NCBI GenBank assembly: GCA_003550325.1
Contig: QKWP01000028.1
Span: 523,447 to 587,446, forward strand
DNA length: 64,000 nt
Origin: Gigaspora rosea
Lineage: Eukaryota > Glomeromycota > Glomeromycetes > Diversisporales > Gigasporaceae
Direction of reading: 5' to 3'
The notes under the pieces: model-generated
Database searches by the model: none
What the model was told of the DNA's origin: nothing
Seen by the model: the letters and a program-made list of their open reading frames with translations, nothing else
Shown: positions 36,325 to 46,702 of the stretch, in pieces
Numbering within the stretch: position 1 is the first letter of the stretch
How the letters are laid out: each line of letters opens with the position of its first letter
Made by a program: the position numbers and the translations under genes

Positions 36325-36825
36325 ATGAATACACCATTTCTAAAATCATATTATCGCCAAAAATCTACATATCTAACTTCTGAGCAGATAGAAACAATTA
36401 GATCGCTCAAAGATAAGATACCTAAGTATAGAATTATGAGAGATTTCCATATTAATGAACATCGAGTAGATGATATATGGGAAGATCGAGAGCGCCAACA
36501 ACAAATAATAGAAAGTACTATTTCCACTGAAATATTACCTATATCTACAGCAATTTCATCTGAAAATTTTAATCAAATCGAAAGAAAGACTTTATATTCA
36601 GAATCTACCACTCCTTTTAATGCAGAAATAAAAAAGAGAAGTTCCAAATCTCGGTCTAAATCCGTTCGTATATCTGATCCAATACCTAGCTATAACTCAA
36701 TACCAGTTAATACTGATGACTCTAGAAAAAAAATAAGTAGTGAGGAACTGGATGCATTATATGAAAAAGAAGCCAAAAGAGATAAGAAAAATAAAGCAAA
36801 TATGAATCGTCTATTAGCTACTTAA
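36325..36825 (+). CDS. Small protein with N-terminal helix-turn-helix
   Basis: 166 aa. Residues 15-50 (LTSEQIETIRSLKDKIP then YRIMRDFHINEHRVDDIW) have the pattern of a homeodomain-like or sigma-type helix-turn-helix. The rest is polar, Ser/Lys rich and probably disordered (SSKSRSKSVR), with a basic C-terminus (KEAKRDKKNKAN). Probably DNA-binding, perhaps regulating the neighbouring divergent gene. Its 3' end overlaps an antisense coiled-coil fragment (36,814-36,966). Confidence 0.55.
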   Translation: MNTPFLKSYYRQKSTYLTSEQIETIRSLKDKIPKYRIMRDFHINEHRVDDIWEDRERQQQIIESTISTEILPISTAISSENFNQIERKTLYSESTTPFNAEIKKRSSKSRSKSVRISDPIPSYNSIPVNTDDSRKKISSEELDALYEKEAKRDKKNKANMNRLLAT

Positions 36826-36966
36826 TTTATTATTGCTATTATCTCTAGAGGAGATGTGTTCAAGTAGCTTTTCATAACGTATTTGCAACTTTTCACAAAG
36901 AGCATTTATTTCAGCTTTAGACTCGATAGTACTATATAGCATTTTTTCTAACTCCTCATAGGTCAT
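36814..36966 (-). pseudogene. Short paralogous fragment of the coiled-coil gene
   Basis: A 50-codon frame beginning MTYEELEKMLYSTIESKAEI resembles the start of the 36,007 protein (EEELEKKIHDAIKSKAEI). Only the N-terminal helix is present, and it lies in a different frame directly after the protease. It is either a partial duplication or a small helical partner of the full protein. Confidence 0.5.
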
Positions 36967-37957
36967 GCGTTTTTTTTAATGACGAATCAACAGAATCTAA
37001 GCTAAAACCGGCAAAAGCACACCACTTTTCGGATGGTATATTTACATCTTTACCATCACCCGCCTTCTGTGAACTTTGATCCAGTTTCAGAGATGTATTA
37101 TTCTGAGCTACAGTTGTACAATTTACTTCGAGCTTATTCTTAACCTTATGCATGTTTATCGGAATAAAATACTCTTTACCATTACATATAAGTTTTAATT
37201 CACGTTTCGATGCGAGCAAATCGTAATCATATTTATCTAGAAGAGTATTTGGCAAAATTAGCATGGGTTTGGGATATTTAACTACTGCAAAATCAGAACA
37301 TATAGTACAACCTTGGGCAAAATTTATTGGTACATTGCGAACAATTCCAAGTGATTCAGTAGGAACAGTAGCAATACCTCTAAGATCATGTTTTTCCCTT
37401 GTATCAATATCTAATTTTAATCGTTCAGCTATATTTTCAGACATGATCAGAAAATTTGCTCCGGGATCAACTGTGGCCGCCGGAATTACTAATCTTTTAA
37501 TTTTGCATTTAGTAGTAACGACGTCTGTGGCGGGTTCCTTCTTCTGAACAAAATCTATTTCCATAGGATCATCTAAGATTTCTTCTTCCTCCGAATCGGG
37601 TATATCTGGAACCGGTTTTCTATACTTCTTGGATTCTGATACCTGAGATGGCAATGTCTGAGCAGATGGAAGCATACTGGATGGATTCTCAATCTTAGCT
37701 TTAAGTTTCTCAATCCAGTCTATAGGTGTGATACCATCAAGCATATCTAGTATAACTCTCTGAAGAGATTTATCAATAACGGTGGATTTATTTCGTGACT
37801 TACCAGAATTGGGAATCTCTTTCTGGTCCCTCTTGCAGGGCTTGGATGAATTGGAAACTCGAAGCTTTGCTTCCTCTTTTCTGATTTTGGGTTGCTTTGA
37901 TTTCTTCCTAGATAGCGATTTTGTAGATTTGCTCTTATGTTTTACTTTTTTTTTACT
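36956..37957 (-). CDS. Retropepsin-like aspartic protease (Pro domain), -1 frame to Gag
   Basis: The frame is open from 37,957 to a stop at 36,956. Counting from the Met at 37,744, the active-site turn is VDPGANF at residues 92-98: Asp-Pro-Gly instead of the usual Asp-Thr/Ser-Gly. Then come MSENIAERLKLDI, like the flap side of retropepsins, and ILPNTLLDKYDYDLL, the usual ILG..W...Y position. The upstream part is basic (KSTKSLSRKKSKQ). It would cleave Gag. It overlaps the end of Gag in the -1 frame at an A-run, so a Gag-Pro fusion made by frameshifting is likely. Retropepsins act as dimers. Pro instead of Thr/Ser next to Asp may reduce or change activity. Confidence 0.75.
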   Translation of the reverse strand, partial: SKKKVKHKSKSTKSLSRKKSKQPKIRKEEAKLRVSNSSKPCKRDQKEIPNSGKSRNKSTVIDKSLQRVILDMLDGITPIDWIEKLKAKIENPSSMLPSAQTLPSQVSESKKYRKPVPDIPDSEEEEILDDPMEIDFVQKKEPATDVVTTKCKIKRLVIPAATVDPGANFLIMSENIAERLKLDIDTREKHDLRGIATVPTESLGIVRNVPINFAQGCTICSDFAVVKYPKPMLILPNTLLDKYDYDLLASKRELKLICNGKEYFIPINMHKVKNKLEVNCTTVAQNNTSLKLDQSSQKAGDGKDVNIPSEKWCAFAGFSLDSVDSSLKKTHDL

Positions 37958-40515
37958 TTAGAAACATGTATATTAATACTATGATCAGATTCGGATTCAG
38001 AGGGGGTATTCTCAACATCAGACTCTGTTTCAGAATCGGATCCAGAATCACTACCAGAAGAATTGTTAGTATCTGAGCTTGAATCCAGAGTAACCTTATT
38101 AATATTACCTTTCTTCTTGGACCTACTCTTCTTTTTATTTTTCGGACATTTAGGAGAATTTGAATGATGCCCAATCTTATTACACTTTGAACATCTGTGT
38201 TGTATCTTCATAGCTTTTTTTACAGCTTTATTTACAACTGCATTTATTGATAACTTACTCATACGATTAGCCAGCTCTTCATCAGAGTCATCCTCATAAT
38301 TTTTTGATTCCTTTTCATTACTTTTCTTAGGTAAGAGAGAAGAGAATTTATTTGCTACCCCTTTAGTAATTGTATCTATTAGTGTTTGTATAGTAGATGG
38401 GCCAGCCATGTTGTTAAGGTGCTCTAGAGTATCAAAGCCTCGCAACCATTCTTGATCATTCAATCGCAAATTTGGGTCTTGATATATTTTACCTGGTTCC
38501 ATCTGACTAGGTCGTTTCAACTTGTCACCTGGCAGAGATTGAGTAGTTGCCATTGTATTTCTTACCAACTCTTCGATTTCAGTTTTAGTCATCACCGATT
38601 TGTTAGTATCTACATTATGGGGTTTTCTTGTCGATACCAAATCTAAATTTGAATGGAGATAAGCTCCAGATAATTGCTCAGCCTTATATCTTTCAATTTC
38701 TTCGAGTTCTGTGAGCAATTCAGATACGGGTCTGTTAATTCCAATCCGTCGAATTTCTAATTGATTTTCAGGAGAGATGCCACGAAGAAATTGTAATCGA
38801 ATTTGTTGTTCATCAATGCCAGTGAGTCTAGCCAATTTGCGCAATTTTGAATAGAAACGGCCAACGGGATCACTACCCTGAACTGCTGATCCAAAGATCA
38901 TTCGTTGTTTCTTTGCAGTAACGGTTGGATAGTTAGTTTTGAGCCAGTATATTGCCTGACCAAGTCGAATTCCGTCCGCCACCACAGATTGACCAACATT
39001 GGCATTTGGTAGATTTACTATGCGATCAGTTGGGCGACCATCAGCAAAAGACCAATCTTCATCAAATACTGTATAAGCTGGAATAATAATATTTCCAGCT
39101 TGACCTACAGCACCATGTCTTATATTTGCACCAAGTTGCGCTGCCGTTCGTCCTTGAGCCAGAGCTAAAGTAGCTTGTCCAGTATTATCCAGTAAATTTC
39201 TTAATTCCCAATTTTTTCTTCGAATAGTTCTTTCATACCAATCTTTGGCATCGCCTTTAAGGCATGTTTCAAAAAGTCCATGTGCACGAACTCTATCGGC
39301 ATGCCCACCAGCTACATTGATTCCGGCGGCCACGAGATATGAACGAAAAGAATCAATAAATTCTTCTGGATCTTCATCAGGATATCCATGATAGGTTGGG
39401 GGTGCGTATCCTGCCATACCTCTTCTATTGTTATTTATAGGTGGGTTATTCTGTAGCGCAAAAATTTGTTGATTTAAATTATTAATTACTTGTTCAGAAT
39501 TTCGGGCTCGGGCTTTCCACTTACCCCACTTGAGATCGAGCTGAACATTAGCAAGTAATAGGTCATTTTTTAAAGTCTTGCATTTTCTCTTCCATTTGAT
39601 ATATCGATTTCTTGTAAGATTTAAGAGATGTGTGGTTGTCGCTCCATCAGCTTCACAATTTTGTAATTGCTTTTGAGTTCGTCCATTCAAAAGACGCAAT
39701 GTAAATTTTTCTGCTAACAACTCTGATATTTGTCTTTTTTGCGTACGGATTGTAATTCGACCATCAAGTTCTCGGGATTTAAATATACTATGTTGTGTTC
39801 TGTGGGCCTCATAAGCCTGATGGAGGAAATCATAGTCATTTTGAATAGTGGCTAACTGAGTTTGTGAATTAGCTAACTGAGCTTGCAAATTTGTTAGCTG
39901 GGTCTGCAAATTCGTTACTTGATTTTCTGCATTAACTGCACGAGCATTTGCCCGTGGATATATTTCTAATACTAATCTTTCGAACCTATTTCCAGCATCA
40001 GAAATTATATTAAGATAATCTACAATACCATTTATTGTAGGTGTTATTGTAATTGGGCTTTGGAAATACTGTCTAATATTATTAATCTCTCACTGAATTC
40101 TATTATTTTGAATCGTAGCTTGATTTTCAGGTAGAGATAATCTAGGAAATCCTGGTTGAGCCATATCTATAGTATCATAGGAATTTTTATGCGAAATAAG
40201 TATTTTTTCATTAAGTTTATCAATTTTATCTTGAAAAATTACTAACCGTTGTTCTAAATAATCAACATAATTCTATCGACTTTCAGAATCTCGAAGTGCT
40301 TTTTCCAATTGTTCTTTAATATCTGAAATTTCCTGTCATAATGGATCTAGTTCTTCATCTCGAATCAAAATTTCTTTTTCGAGATATTTAATATAATCTT
40401 CTTTCAAGACTAGATCCTGCTGTAATTTGCTAACTCGATTTTGTATTACCGATAAAGCCCTTTTGAATTTTTTAATTGTTTCACTAGGTGGGGACACTAC
40501 CGTATTTGATAGCAT
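37942..40515 (-). pseudogene. gag: Retroelement-type Gag (coiled coil, capsid, zinc knuckle), three in-frame stops
   Basis: An 858-codon frame starts with ATG at 40,515. N-terminal third: coiled coils (KKFKRALSVIQNRV; LTNLQAQLANSQTQL). Middle: a capsid-like segment starting near PTYHGYPDEDPEEFIDSFRS and continuing with GDAKDWYERTI and VGRFYSKLRKLARLTGI, matching the retrotransposon Gag pattern. C-terminal: CSKCNKIGHHSNSPKC (C-x2-C-x4-H-x6-C, a stretched CCHC knuckle), then a Ser/Asp/Glu-rich tail. Stops TGA at 40,336-40,338, TAG at 40,273-40,275 and TGA at 40,090-40,092 interrupt the N-terminal part. The last 655 codons (39,909-37,942) are uninterrupted. No reverse transcriptase exists anywhere in the element, so Gag here would serve a DNA element, presumably as its particle shell. 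Confidence 0.8.
37945..37951 (-). promoter_or_regulatory. Candidate -1 ribosomal frameshift site A_AAA_AAG
   Basis: In the Gag frame the last codons read AAA AAA AAG TAA. The heptamer A AAA AAG fits the canonical X XXY YYZ slip pattern and directly precedes the stop. Slipping back one base enters the protease frame. A simple length change in the nine-A run is the alternative. Confidence 0.55.
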
Positions 40516-40583
40516 TGTACAAGCTTATAATATATCGACTCTTCTAGAAACTTTGCCAAATAATAATTTATTGATATAGTAAA
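40516..40583. promoter_or_regulatory. Divergent promoter between gag and integrase
   Basis: 68 bp between two divergent ATGs, AT-rich, with TATAATATATCG and TTGATATAGTAAA. It would transcribe the Gag-Pro unit to the left and the integrase-nuclease to the right. Confidence 0.45.
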
Positions 40584-42260
40584 ATGAACCAACCTAGTAT
40601 CATAATTAGTACTGATGAGGAATTGCGAATCGTTCTTCGATTAATTTATTATAATATACCTGGATTCCATTCTAATGCAAAGGCTCTACAAAAGGCATGC
40701 AAAAAGGATGGATATAACCATTTCAGATTCAAAGATATAAAGAAGTGGTTAGAGAATCAGTATGATTACCAAATATACAGACAACCACCCAAAATTAAGG
40801 CTCAGGCCAGCTTTTCTAAGTGTCGAATTCCTAATAAACTACATCAATGCGACCTGTTACCTCATGTTTATGATAATCAGGAAAGAGGAAAAGTATATTT
40901 ACACACCTTGGTACTGATAGACGTGGCGACAAGATTTAAATGTGCAATAGCGTTGGTATCAAAGAATAGTTTAGAAGTTTGGAACGCGATTGAAAAAATA
41001 TACAATGAACCCAAAAATCCTCTTACGTGGCCAGCATTGTTGATGGTAGATGGTGCCGGTGAATTTAAAGGGGCATTTGCAAGAGGGATGGAACGATACA
41101 ATGTTCCTATAAGAGTTGTAGATCTTTATAGTTTTGAAAGCTTAGCGTTAGTAAAAAAATTCAAACAAGATTTGGCAAGACTTATATATAAAATTCAATA
41201 TGCTATAAAAAGCAAACTCAGAGAGGGTGAAAGTTCGAAATTATAGAATAAGATACTTCGGAAAATCATAAACTATATGAATAATAATAAAAAGCGATTA
41301 ATAGGTATGTCTCCATCATATGCAATGACATTGCGAGAAGTAATTCCCAAAGTATCTATCAAACCTAAAAGACCTATTGGGAAAGATGAACTACGATTAC
41401 AGAAAGGAATGGCTGTAAGATATTTATTCAAACCCGGGGAGCTTGAAGAAGGGCACATGCACAGAAAAACTGATCCATACATCTCGTTACGTATTTATAA
41501 AATTGCAAAAGTTATTGTTGGCAAAAATCCACCTCAACCTGTTTTATATTATCTTGAGAATGAGCCTATTGAATCTACAGCTCATTTGATGGGTCACATT
41601 CCACATCGGCCATTCAAGCGAGAAGAACTTCAAGTAATCAAGAATCCTGAAGAAATCGAGTATCCACCTGACGAATTTATACGAAAATATCATTCCTCTG
41701 GATCAATACATTTCGTTTGTGTTTCTAGTAGCGAATTTGACAGGGTTCAACAATATGCCAAGAAACGTGATGGAAGTATTTTAGCTAAAACTGGTCAAAT
41801 TAATGATCAGAATGTATATCTTTGGTCATGTAAAGATAGACTCCACCAGTTTGAATATCCATATCCGTTAATAGCTATGAAATTTGAATGGTGCCCTTTG
41901 TGTCATCATACCACTGAAAGAACCTGTCGACACATTTTTGAGGATCTGCTAGGTAAAAAATTCCCATCATGTAGACCGTCATTTTTGAATGGGATGCAAT
42001 TAGACGGGTATAACAAAGAGCTAAAATTAGCATTTGAGTTCCAGGGTGTCCAACATTTTCGTGTTGTTCCAAAACACTTTCATCCCAATGGCAAAGCAGA
42101 CCTAGGTGCGCAAAGGAACCGTGATCAAAAAAAGCAGGATATATGTAAGAAGCAAGGTATAGATCTTATTGAAATTCCCTATAGTTGTGACCTGCTTCCT
42201 TTCATTAAGCATATATTAGTAAAAAAAGGTTATCTATTGCATAGCAGACCTGAAAAGTGA
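40584..42260 (+). pseudogene. Retroviral-type (DDE) integrase joined to a VSR-like nuclease domain, one in-frame TAG
   Basis: Single frame interrupted by TAG at 41,244-41,246. Before the stop is the RNase H-fold core: HQCDLLPHVYD (first Asp), ALLMVDGAGEFKG (second Asp), then LALVKKFKQDLARL where a Glu is expected but Lys is read. After the stop, KRLIGMSPSYAM is the usual integrase region following the core, then an SH3/chromo-like segment (GMAVRYLFKPGELEEGH). Residues about 210-327 of the second part form a zinc-ribbon pair (WCPLCHH) and a restriction-like nuclease: DGYNKELKLAFEFQGVQHF, DQKKQDICKKQGI and LIEIPY. The core would insert the element's DNA. The nuclease may nick DNA. The stop plus the changed third catalytic residue suggest this integrase is inactive. 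Confidence 0.85.
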
Positions 42261-42356
42261 TCCAAGAATCATAGCTCTTTGAGTCTATAAAAATATATAG
42301 CAATAAAGGTCATTATTTTTCGATATTATAATTCAATTTTACTTAGCGTGATCAGA

Positions 42357-43121
42357 ATGAAAGTAGAAAAACTTGATCCAGTCGAGAGGATTGTTTTGAA
42401 TATCGATGAATACAAAAATCCAGAAAAATTCAATGGATTAAACAGTACGCCCCAATGGCCTTTTAATTTACTAATATCTGGACGAACCAGATCAGGAAAA
42501 ACTAACGAGGTTATTAATCTTCTGCTTGGGAATAAGATGTATCGAATGTTTAGTAGAAAGAAAGGTGGAACGAGATATATAAAAAATGATGACCTGATTT
42601 TAGTTGGACATCATCTCAAGGAACCAAAATATAAATACTTACGAGATTGTTATCAAATACTCGCAAATAGCCCAAAACCATATCATGAAAATGTTACATT
42701 CCAAGCATTAAAACCCGATAAAATGCCAAAGATAGAAGAATTTTCTTCTGAGAAAGGAACAGTTGCTATATTTGAAGATGTGTGTACCGAACCTAAAAAA
42801 ATACAAGATAAAATTTCTCGTTACTTTACTGAAGGACGGCATAAAAATATTAGTTCTATTTATATTTCACAATCTTTCTTTGACTGTCCTAAACTAATAA
42901 GAAAAAATTTGGACTATATTGTATTATTCAATGGAAGTGGTACTTATGATGAGTTAGTTAATATTGCTAGACGATATACAAAAAATTGGCGTAATGCTGT
43001 TGATATACTTGATAAAAATTTACAAGGTAGAGAATTTATCGTGATTGATTTAACCAGAGCTAAAGAAGACCCTCTATATCTTCGTAAGGGATGTGATCAA
43101 CCTCTCGATCTTTCTACCTAA
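42357..43121 (+). CDS. FtsK/HerA-type DNA-packaging ATPase (A32-like)
   Basis: 254 aa from ATG at 42,357 (an earlier GTG at 42,348 is possible). Walker A GRTRSGKT at residues 42-49, Walker B VAIFED at 136-141, then a sensor-type segment [19 protein letters not shown] with the QS and R residues typical of A32-type ATPases of large DNA viruses, virophages and Polintons. It would drive DNA into a preformed particle. It is uninterrupted. It follows the integrase gene on the same strand after 96 bp, so the two may share expression timing. Confidence 0.88.
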   Translation: MKVEKLDPVERIVLNIDEYKNPEKFNGLNSTPQWPFNLLISGRTRSGKTNEVINLLLGNKMYRMFSRKKGGTRYIKNDDLILVGHHLKEPKYKYLRDCYQILANSPKPYHENVTFQALKPDKMPKIEEFSSEKGTVAIFEDVCTEPKKIQDKISRYFTEGRHKNISSIYISQSFFDCPKLIRKNLDYIVLFNGSGTYDELVNIARRYTKNWRNAVDILDKNLQGREFIVIDLTRAKEDPLYLRKGCDQPLDLST

Positions 43122-43170
43122 CTGGAGCGAGATCAAATAAATAAATTAATCAAGTAAATAGATATGTATA

Positions 43171-43827
43171 TTATATATTACTAACCTGACGCATTTCTTC
43201 TCTAACAGCCCATAAGAGTTTGTAATGTTTGGCTAACTGTGTAGCATACATACCTTCAGGTCTGTAGAAAATTTCTAACCATTTCCGTTGTATTATTGCA
43301 CATGCTCGAATCTTTTTACCAGCTTCTCTAGCACGTTTGATCCTTCTGATAGCATTAGTCATCCACAAACCATATTTGTGTAATGCATACTCGTCATTGA
43401 AATTATACGTAGAATTAGGTTTTTGCTTGATTTTCAAGTATTCTTCATAATTTAGATCACAGAATTGATTACCGGTACATGAAGAACTCCAATGTCGCTC
43501 CATTTCTATATGGTTATAATTTCTCATATATGTGGTTCTTTGGTTAGCATAAACTAGTTGATCACAAGAGAAACAAATAGCGATTCCGATTTCAGGAGCA
43601 TATGATGTACTATCTGGAAATCGTATTAATCTCCTAGCTTTGAGGTATTTTTTACTATGTTCTGGTAAAAGATCATTGTCTCTGAAATACATTAGACGGT
43701 CCCAAATTCGTAATTTCCACTCTCTGGGAGTTTCACCTTCTGAAACTTGAGGCATTCTACAATATTCGTCCCATTCTTCACTAGTACATTCAGTACCATA
43801 TGCATTGTAGTAACCTCGATTTGACAT
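43171..43827 (-). CDS. C2HC zinc-binding protein, BIR-like pattern
   Basis: 218 aa. RLIRFPDS...GIAICFSCDQLVYA followed by H106/H112 and C117 gives a C85-x2-C88 ... H ... C arrangement that faintly recalls a BIR domain (RxxTF..., CFxC ... H ... C), but the distances do not fit exactly. The second half has an IQ-like basic helix (AIIQRKWLEIFYRPEG). I infer a zinc-binding, possibly regulatory protein. An inhibitor-of-apoptosis relation is only a possibility. Confidence 0.55.
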   Translation of the reverse strand: MSNRGYYNAYGTECTSEEWDEYCRMPQVSEGETPREWKLRIWDRLMYFRDNDLLPEHSKKYLKARRLIRFPDSTSYAPEIGIAICFSCDQLVYANQRTTYMRNYNHIEMERHWSSSCTGNQFCDLNYEEYLKIKQKPNSTYNFNDEYALHKYGLWMTNAIRRIKRAREAGKKIRACAIIQRKWLEIFYRPEGMYATQLAKHYKLLWAVREEMRQVSNI

Positions 43828-45719
43828 ATTTATTGATTATATACTGTAGTTTATATCGATTTGACCTATTATATACATACCTATAACAAGATTCAATTTT
43901 TGTATAATTTTGTTAAATTATAATGGTCTATATGTTTATGTAAATTTCGAGATAGATACATTCAAACTATTTCTCATCTCGTAGCTCAGTGGACTAACTC
44001 GCGGGAAGCTCGTTCGGTCTTCCTCTCCTTACTACATAAACAATTATAATCTGACGATCGTGCCCTCTGTGATAGTGTTTTTATAATATATAGAAAAAAT
44101 AAACGAAATATATGACATGCTTTCAAGGGAGGGAGTACGCGGATCCTAAACCATTTAATGCGAGTCCCTGTGCCATATTATTTCTTGAAACATAATATAC
44201 AAGTCAGAGGCCCTATCACTTCAATGTCAGAAGCGAAATTTTTTGCATGACTCTCCTAAGAAGACTATATTATTAAAAGACAACTAGATTGCATATTTTT
44301 GCGGAACAAACGAACTACCATCGCCAAAGCACTGAGCCCTCTGCTCTGTTGAAGCAAGAAGATTGTGTGCATGTTCAATCCCACAACTCGCCGAAGCAAA
44401 CTCGTGTCAAATAGCTATAGAAGTCGTCTTATCAACACAAAAACAACCTAGTATGAAAAGGGAAGAAAGTGTATTATAGGTAAAAAAAATCAAAATTTTA
44501 TTACAAAAAAGATTTATATAAGGGGACACTATTGCTTTACATAATAATTAATCCAATCCCATATCGATATTGTACGTGTTTGCATAATTGTTAGCCTCAT
44601 ATTTGTTTTTAACGTTAAGGGGTAGATTACCTGATAAGCTATAAATATCCACACTCTTTTAAATAAAGCATATGCGTATCGGTATAAGATGTTCAATCAA
44701 CATGCGTCTACGTACGAAATTCAACAAACATTTTGTCAGTATACAGTATACAAATTTAGAATAAGGGCTGTGGATACGAACAAAGAAATATCATAAATAA
44801 CATACCTGTAAATACATGTGTGGCTTTATTTTAACACATGCAAAAATTCGATAATTTAAATTTCGCTTATTTTGAACAGTACTTCAACAGTGGCTTAGCG
44901 GTTTTATATGTGTTTATTAAGAAAAAGCCAACAGCACTTCAACAGTGGCTTAACTGCAGTTATCTAGAATTTAATACATATCGTAAACACACATGTGCAC
45001 TATTTTAGCATAACACGTCGCTAGAAAAATAAAGTATTTATTGTATAATGGAACTTAACGGTCCCACGGGTCCGCTAAAATAGCGATCAGTTGATAAAAA
45101 CTTGACCGGCTTTAATAATCAATGGCCTGCATTAAATTTTATGCGGTGTTACCTTAATTTCTCACGGTCAATTTTTGATTTATAACAAATATTACGAATA
45201 ACTAAACCCTTTTCTTATTATATGTGATCCCGCGATAAGAACAAATCACAAATGGGACTTAAATGGGCCATAAGAGGAAAGAGTATAACGTTATTTATCA
45301 GTAGTTTTATTCAAATTCATATGTTGCAGGGTTTTGGAATTCCAGATCGTCGAGATCGTTGACTTTTTCACTTCGTAGCATAGTAGCAATCGTCGAATCT
45401 AAGGGGGTTAATTTACCTAAAAACTGTAGAATAGATCTAGTGTTTAGAACTTATGCCCGAAACGGAGTTGCTTTGTTAAGTGTGGTCCGGCTTGTGTTAG
45501 AGTAACGCAATTACTAATCATATAACTAGCAAGTTTTTTAGATCTAGCGAATGGTTGGTATAAAAATATGCGGTTTTACTGCTTCTTGTAGGTGGGTTAT
45601 TTTGCTCATATATAATTTTTTTACCCGATCATAATTTATTTTTAAAGTAATGTCATTTTGTTTAACGGCGACTATGAAAACGAATTTTACTTACTATATT
45701 TTTTATTTAGAACCGTGAA
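43828..45719. other. 1.9-kb non-coding stretch inside the element
   Basis: No frame of interest. A tRNA-like A box (TAGCTCAGTGGA, near 43,981) is followed by CTCGTTCGGTCTTCC, a weak B-box match, suggesting a decayed tRNA or SINE head. A 21-bp direct repeat CAG(T/C)ACTTCAACAGTGGCTTA occurs near 44,878 and 44,931. The rest could be regulatory or origin sequence; nothing decides it. Confidence 0.4.
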
Positions 45720-46187
45720 ATGAGCACTAAAGATAGCACCACCCCCAAGACTAACAATGCCACCACCCCCAAGACTAACAATGCCACCACCCCCAAGACT
45801 AACGATGCTACCACCCCCAAGACTAACGATAGCACCACCACCATAACCAATGCCACCACCACCCCCAGGACTAATAATAGTAACATCCCCAATACCGTCT
45901 ATCCTGTCACCTCAACACCACCCAACCCAAGACCTAGCCAAAGAACATTTAATTCCAATCGTCAACGCAGAAATAGAAGAAACAGATATGGTAAGTAAAA
46001 TTCTACCTTCTCACATCTATTTTAAGTCAAAGAAAATAAAATATGGTTTAATTCTGTGTATTAATTAGATGATCCAGACTATGATCCTGACGAGGAGCAT
46101 GATTTCGACAATTATATGTGGTATGGAGATGGCGCTAGTGGTGATTGTAGCGATCAAGAGAGATATAATAGAGGTGAAATTGAATAG
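45720..46187 (+). CDS. Spliced 129-aa protein with TTPKTN repeats and acidic tail
   Basis: Exon 1 45,720-45,990, intron 45,991-46,068 (GTAAGT...TTAG), exon 2 46,069-46,187. The joined frame is 390 nt including the stop. Exon 1 encodes eight-residue repeats (ATTPKTNN and variants) from a 24-bp tandem DNA repeat, then a proline-rich piece and a strongly basic NRQRRNRRNRYG. Exon 2 encodes an acidic tail (DPDYDPDEEHDFDNYMWYGD). No known domain; probably disordered. A spliced gene indicates nuclear transcription by the host. Confidence 0.6.
45735..45845 (+). repeat. 24-bp coding tandem repeat
   Basis: About four and a half copies of a unit near ACCACCCCCAAGACTAACAA. Period is a multiple of three, so copy-number change keeps the reading frame. 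Confidence 0.8.
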
Positions 46188-46483
46188 TATAAAAAAAATA
46201 AATATAATTTTTTGTTTGTATATTGTTGCTCGGCAACGATTATTATTAATAAAGAAGGGGGGTCCTATGCCCTCTGATCTTCCATTTTATTCTGTAATAC
46301 ATTTATATCAAATACGAATTTATTTAAATATTTTGGGCTTAGTGGTAAAATCGAAAATTCCAATTTATTTCAAAGTATAAATCGAGGATTGCCCATCTCA
46401 CAAATAAATTATACATAAGCCAGGGTTTTATGTCATATGCTATGTATCAATTTTATTTTTATCTAATGCTAAGAATTGATACG

Positions 46484-46702
46484 TTATCGATACGTATTAT
46501 TTTTTGTATATAAATTCTTATCGCATTCACACCGCTTATATATTCCATTCGCTACTTTTTTACAGGTCTTACAATATAGGTGTGAATGATGATCATATTC
46601 GTCACAAACCTTACACCCACACTTCCATCCTCTAAAGATATGCCACTTTTCAAAGTAATTTTGTTTGTTTTTACGCGTATATATATTATTCTGATCTTTC
46701 AT
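46484..46702 (-). CDS. Small Cys-rich protein
   Basis: 72 aa with C28, C30, C33, C44, C47, C58, C60 and His37, 38 and 40 arranged as FRGWKCGCKVCDEYDHHSHLYC then CKTCKK and KRCECDK. Pattern of a compact double zinc site. Basic overall. No family recognised. The element encodes several such small zinc proteins. Confidence 0.5.
   Translation of the reverse strand: MKDQNNIYTRKNKQNYFEKWHIFRGWKCGCKVCDEYDHHSHLYCKTCKKVANGIYKRCECDKNLYTKNNTYR

Noticed and set aside
30873..42260. Alternative genetic code with TAG/TGA read as amino acids
   Set aside because: TAG and TGA also serve as natural ends of other genes in the same element, and the host dehydrogenase, hAT and gypsy genes fit the standard code.
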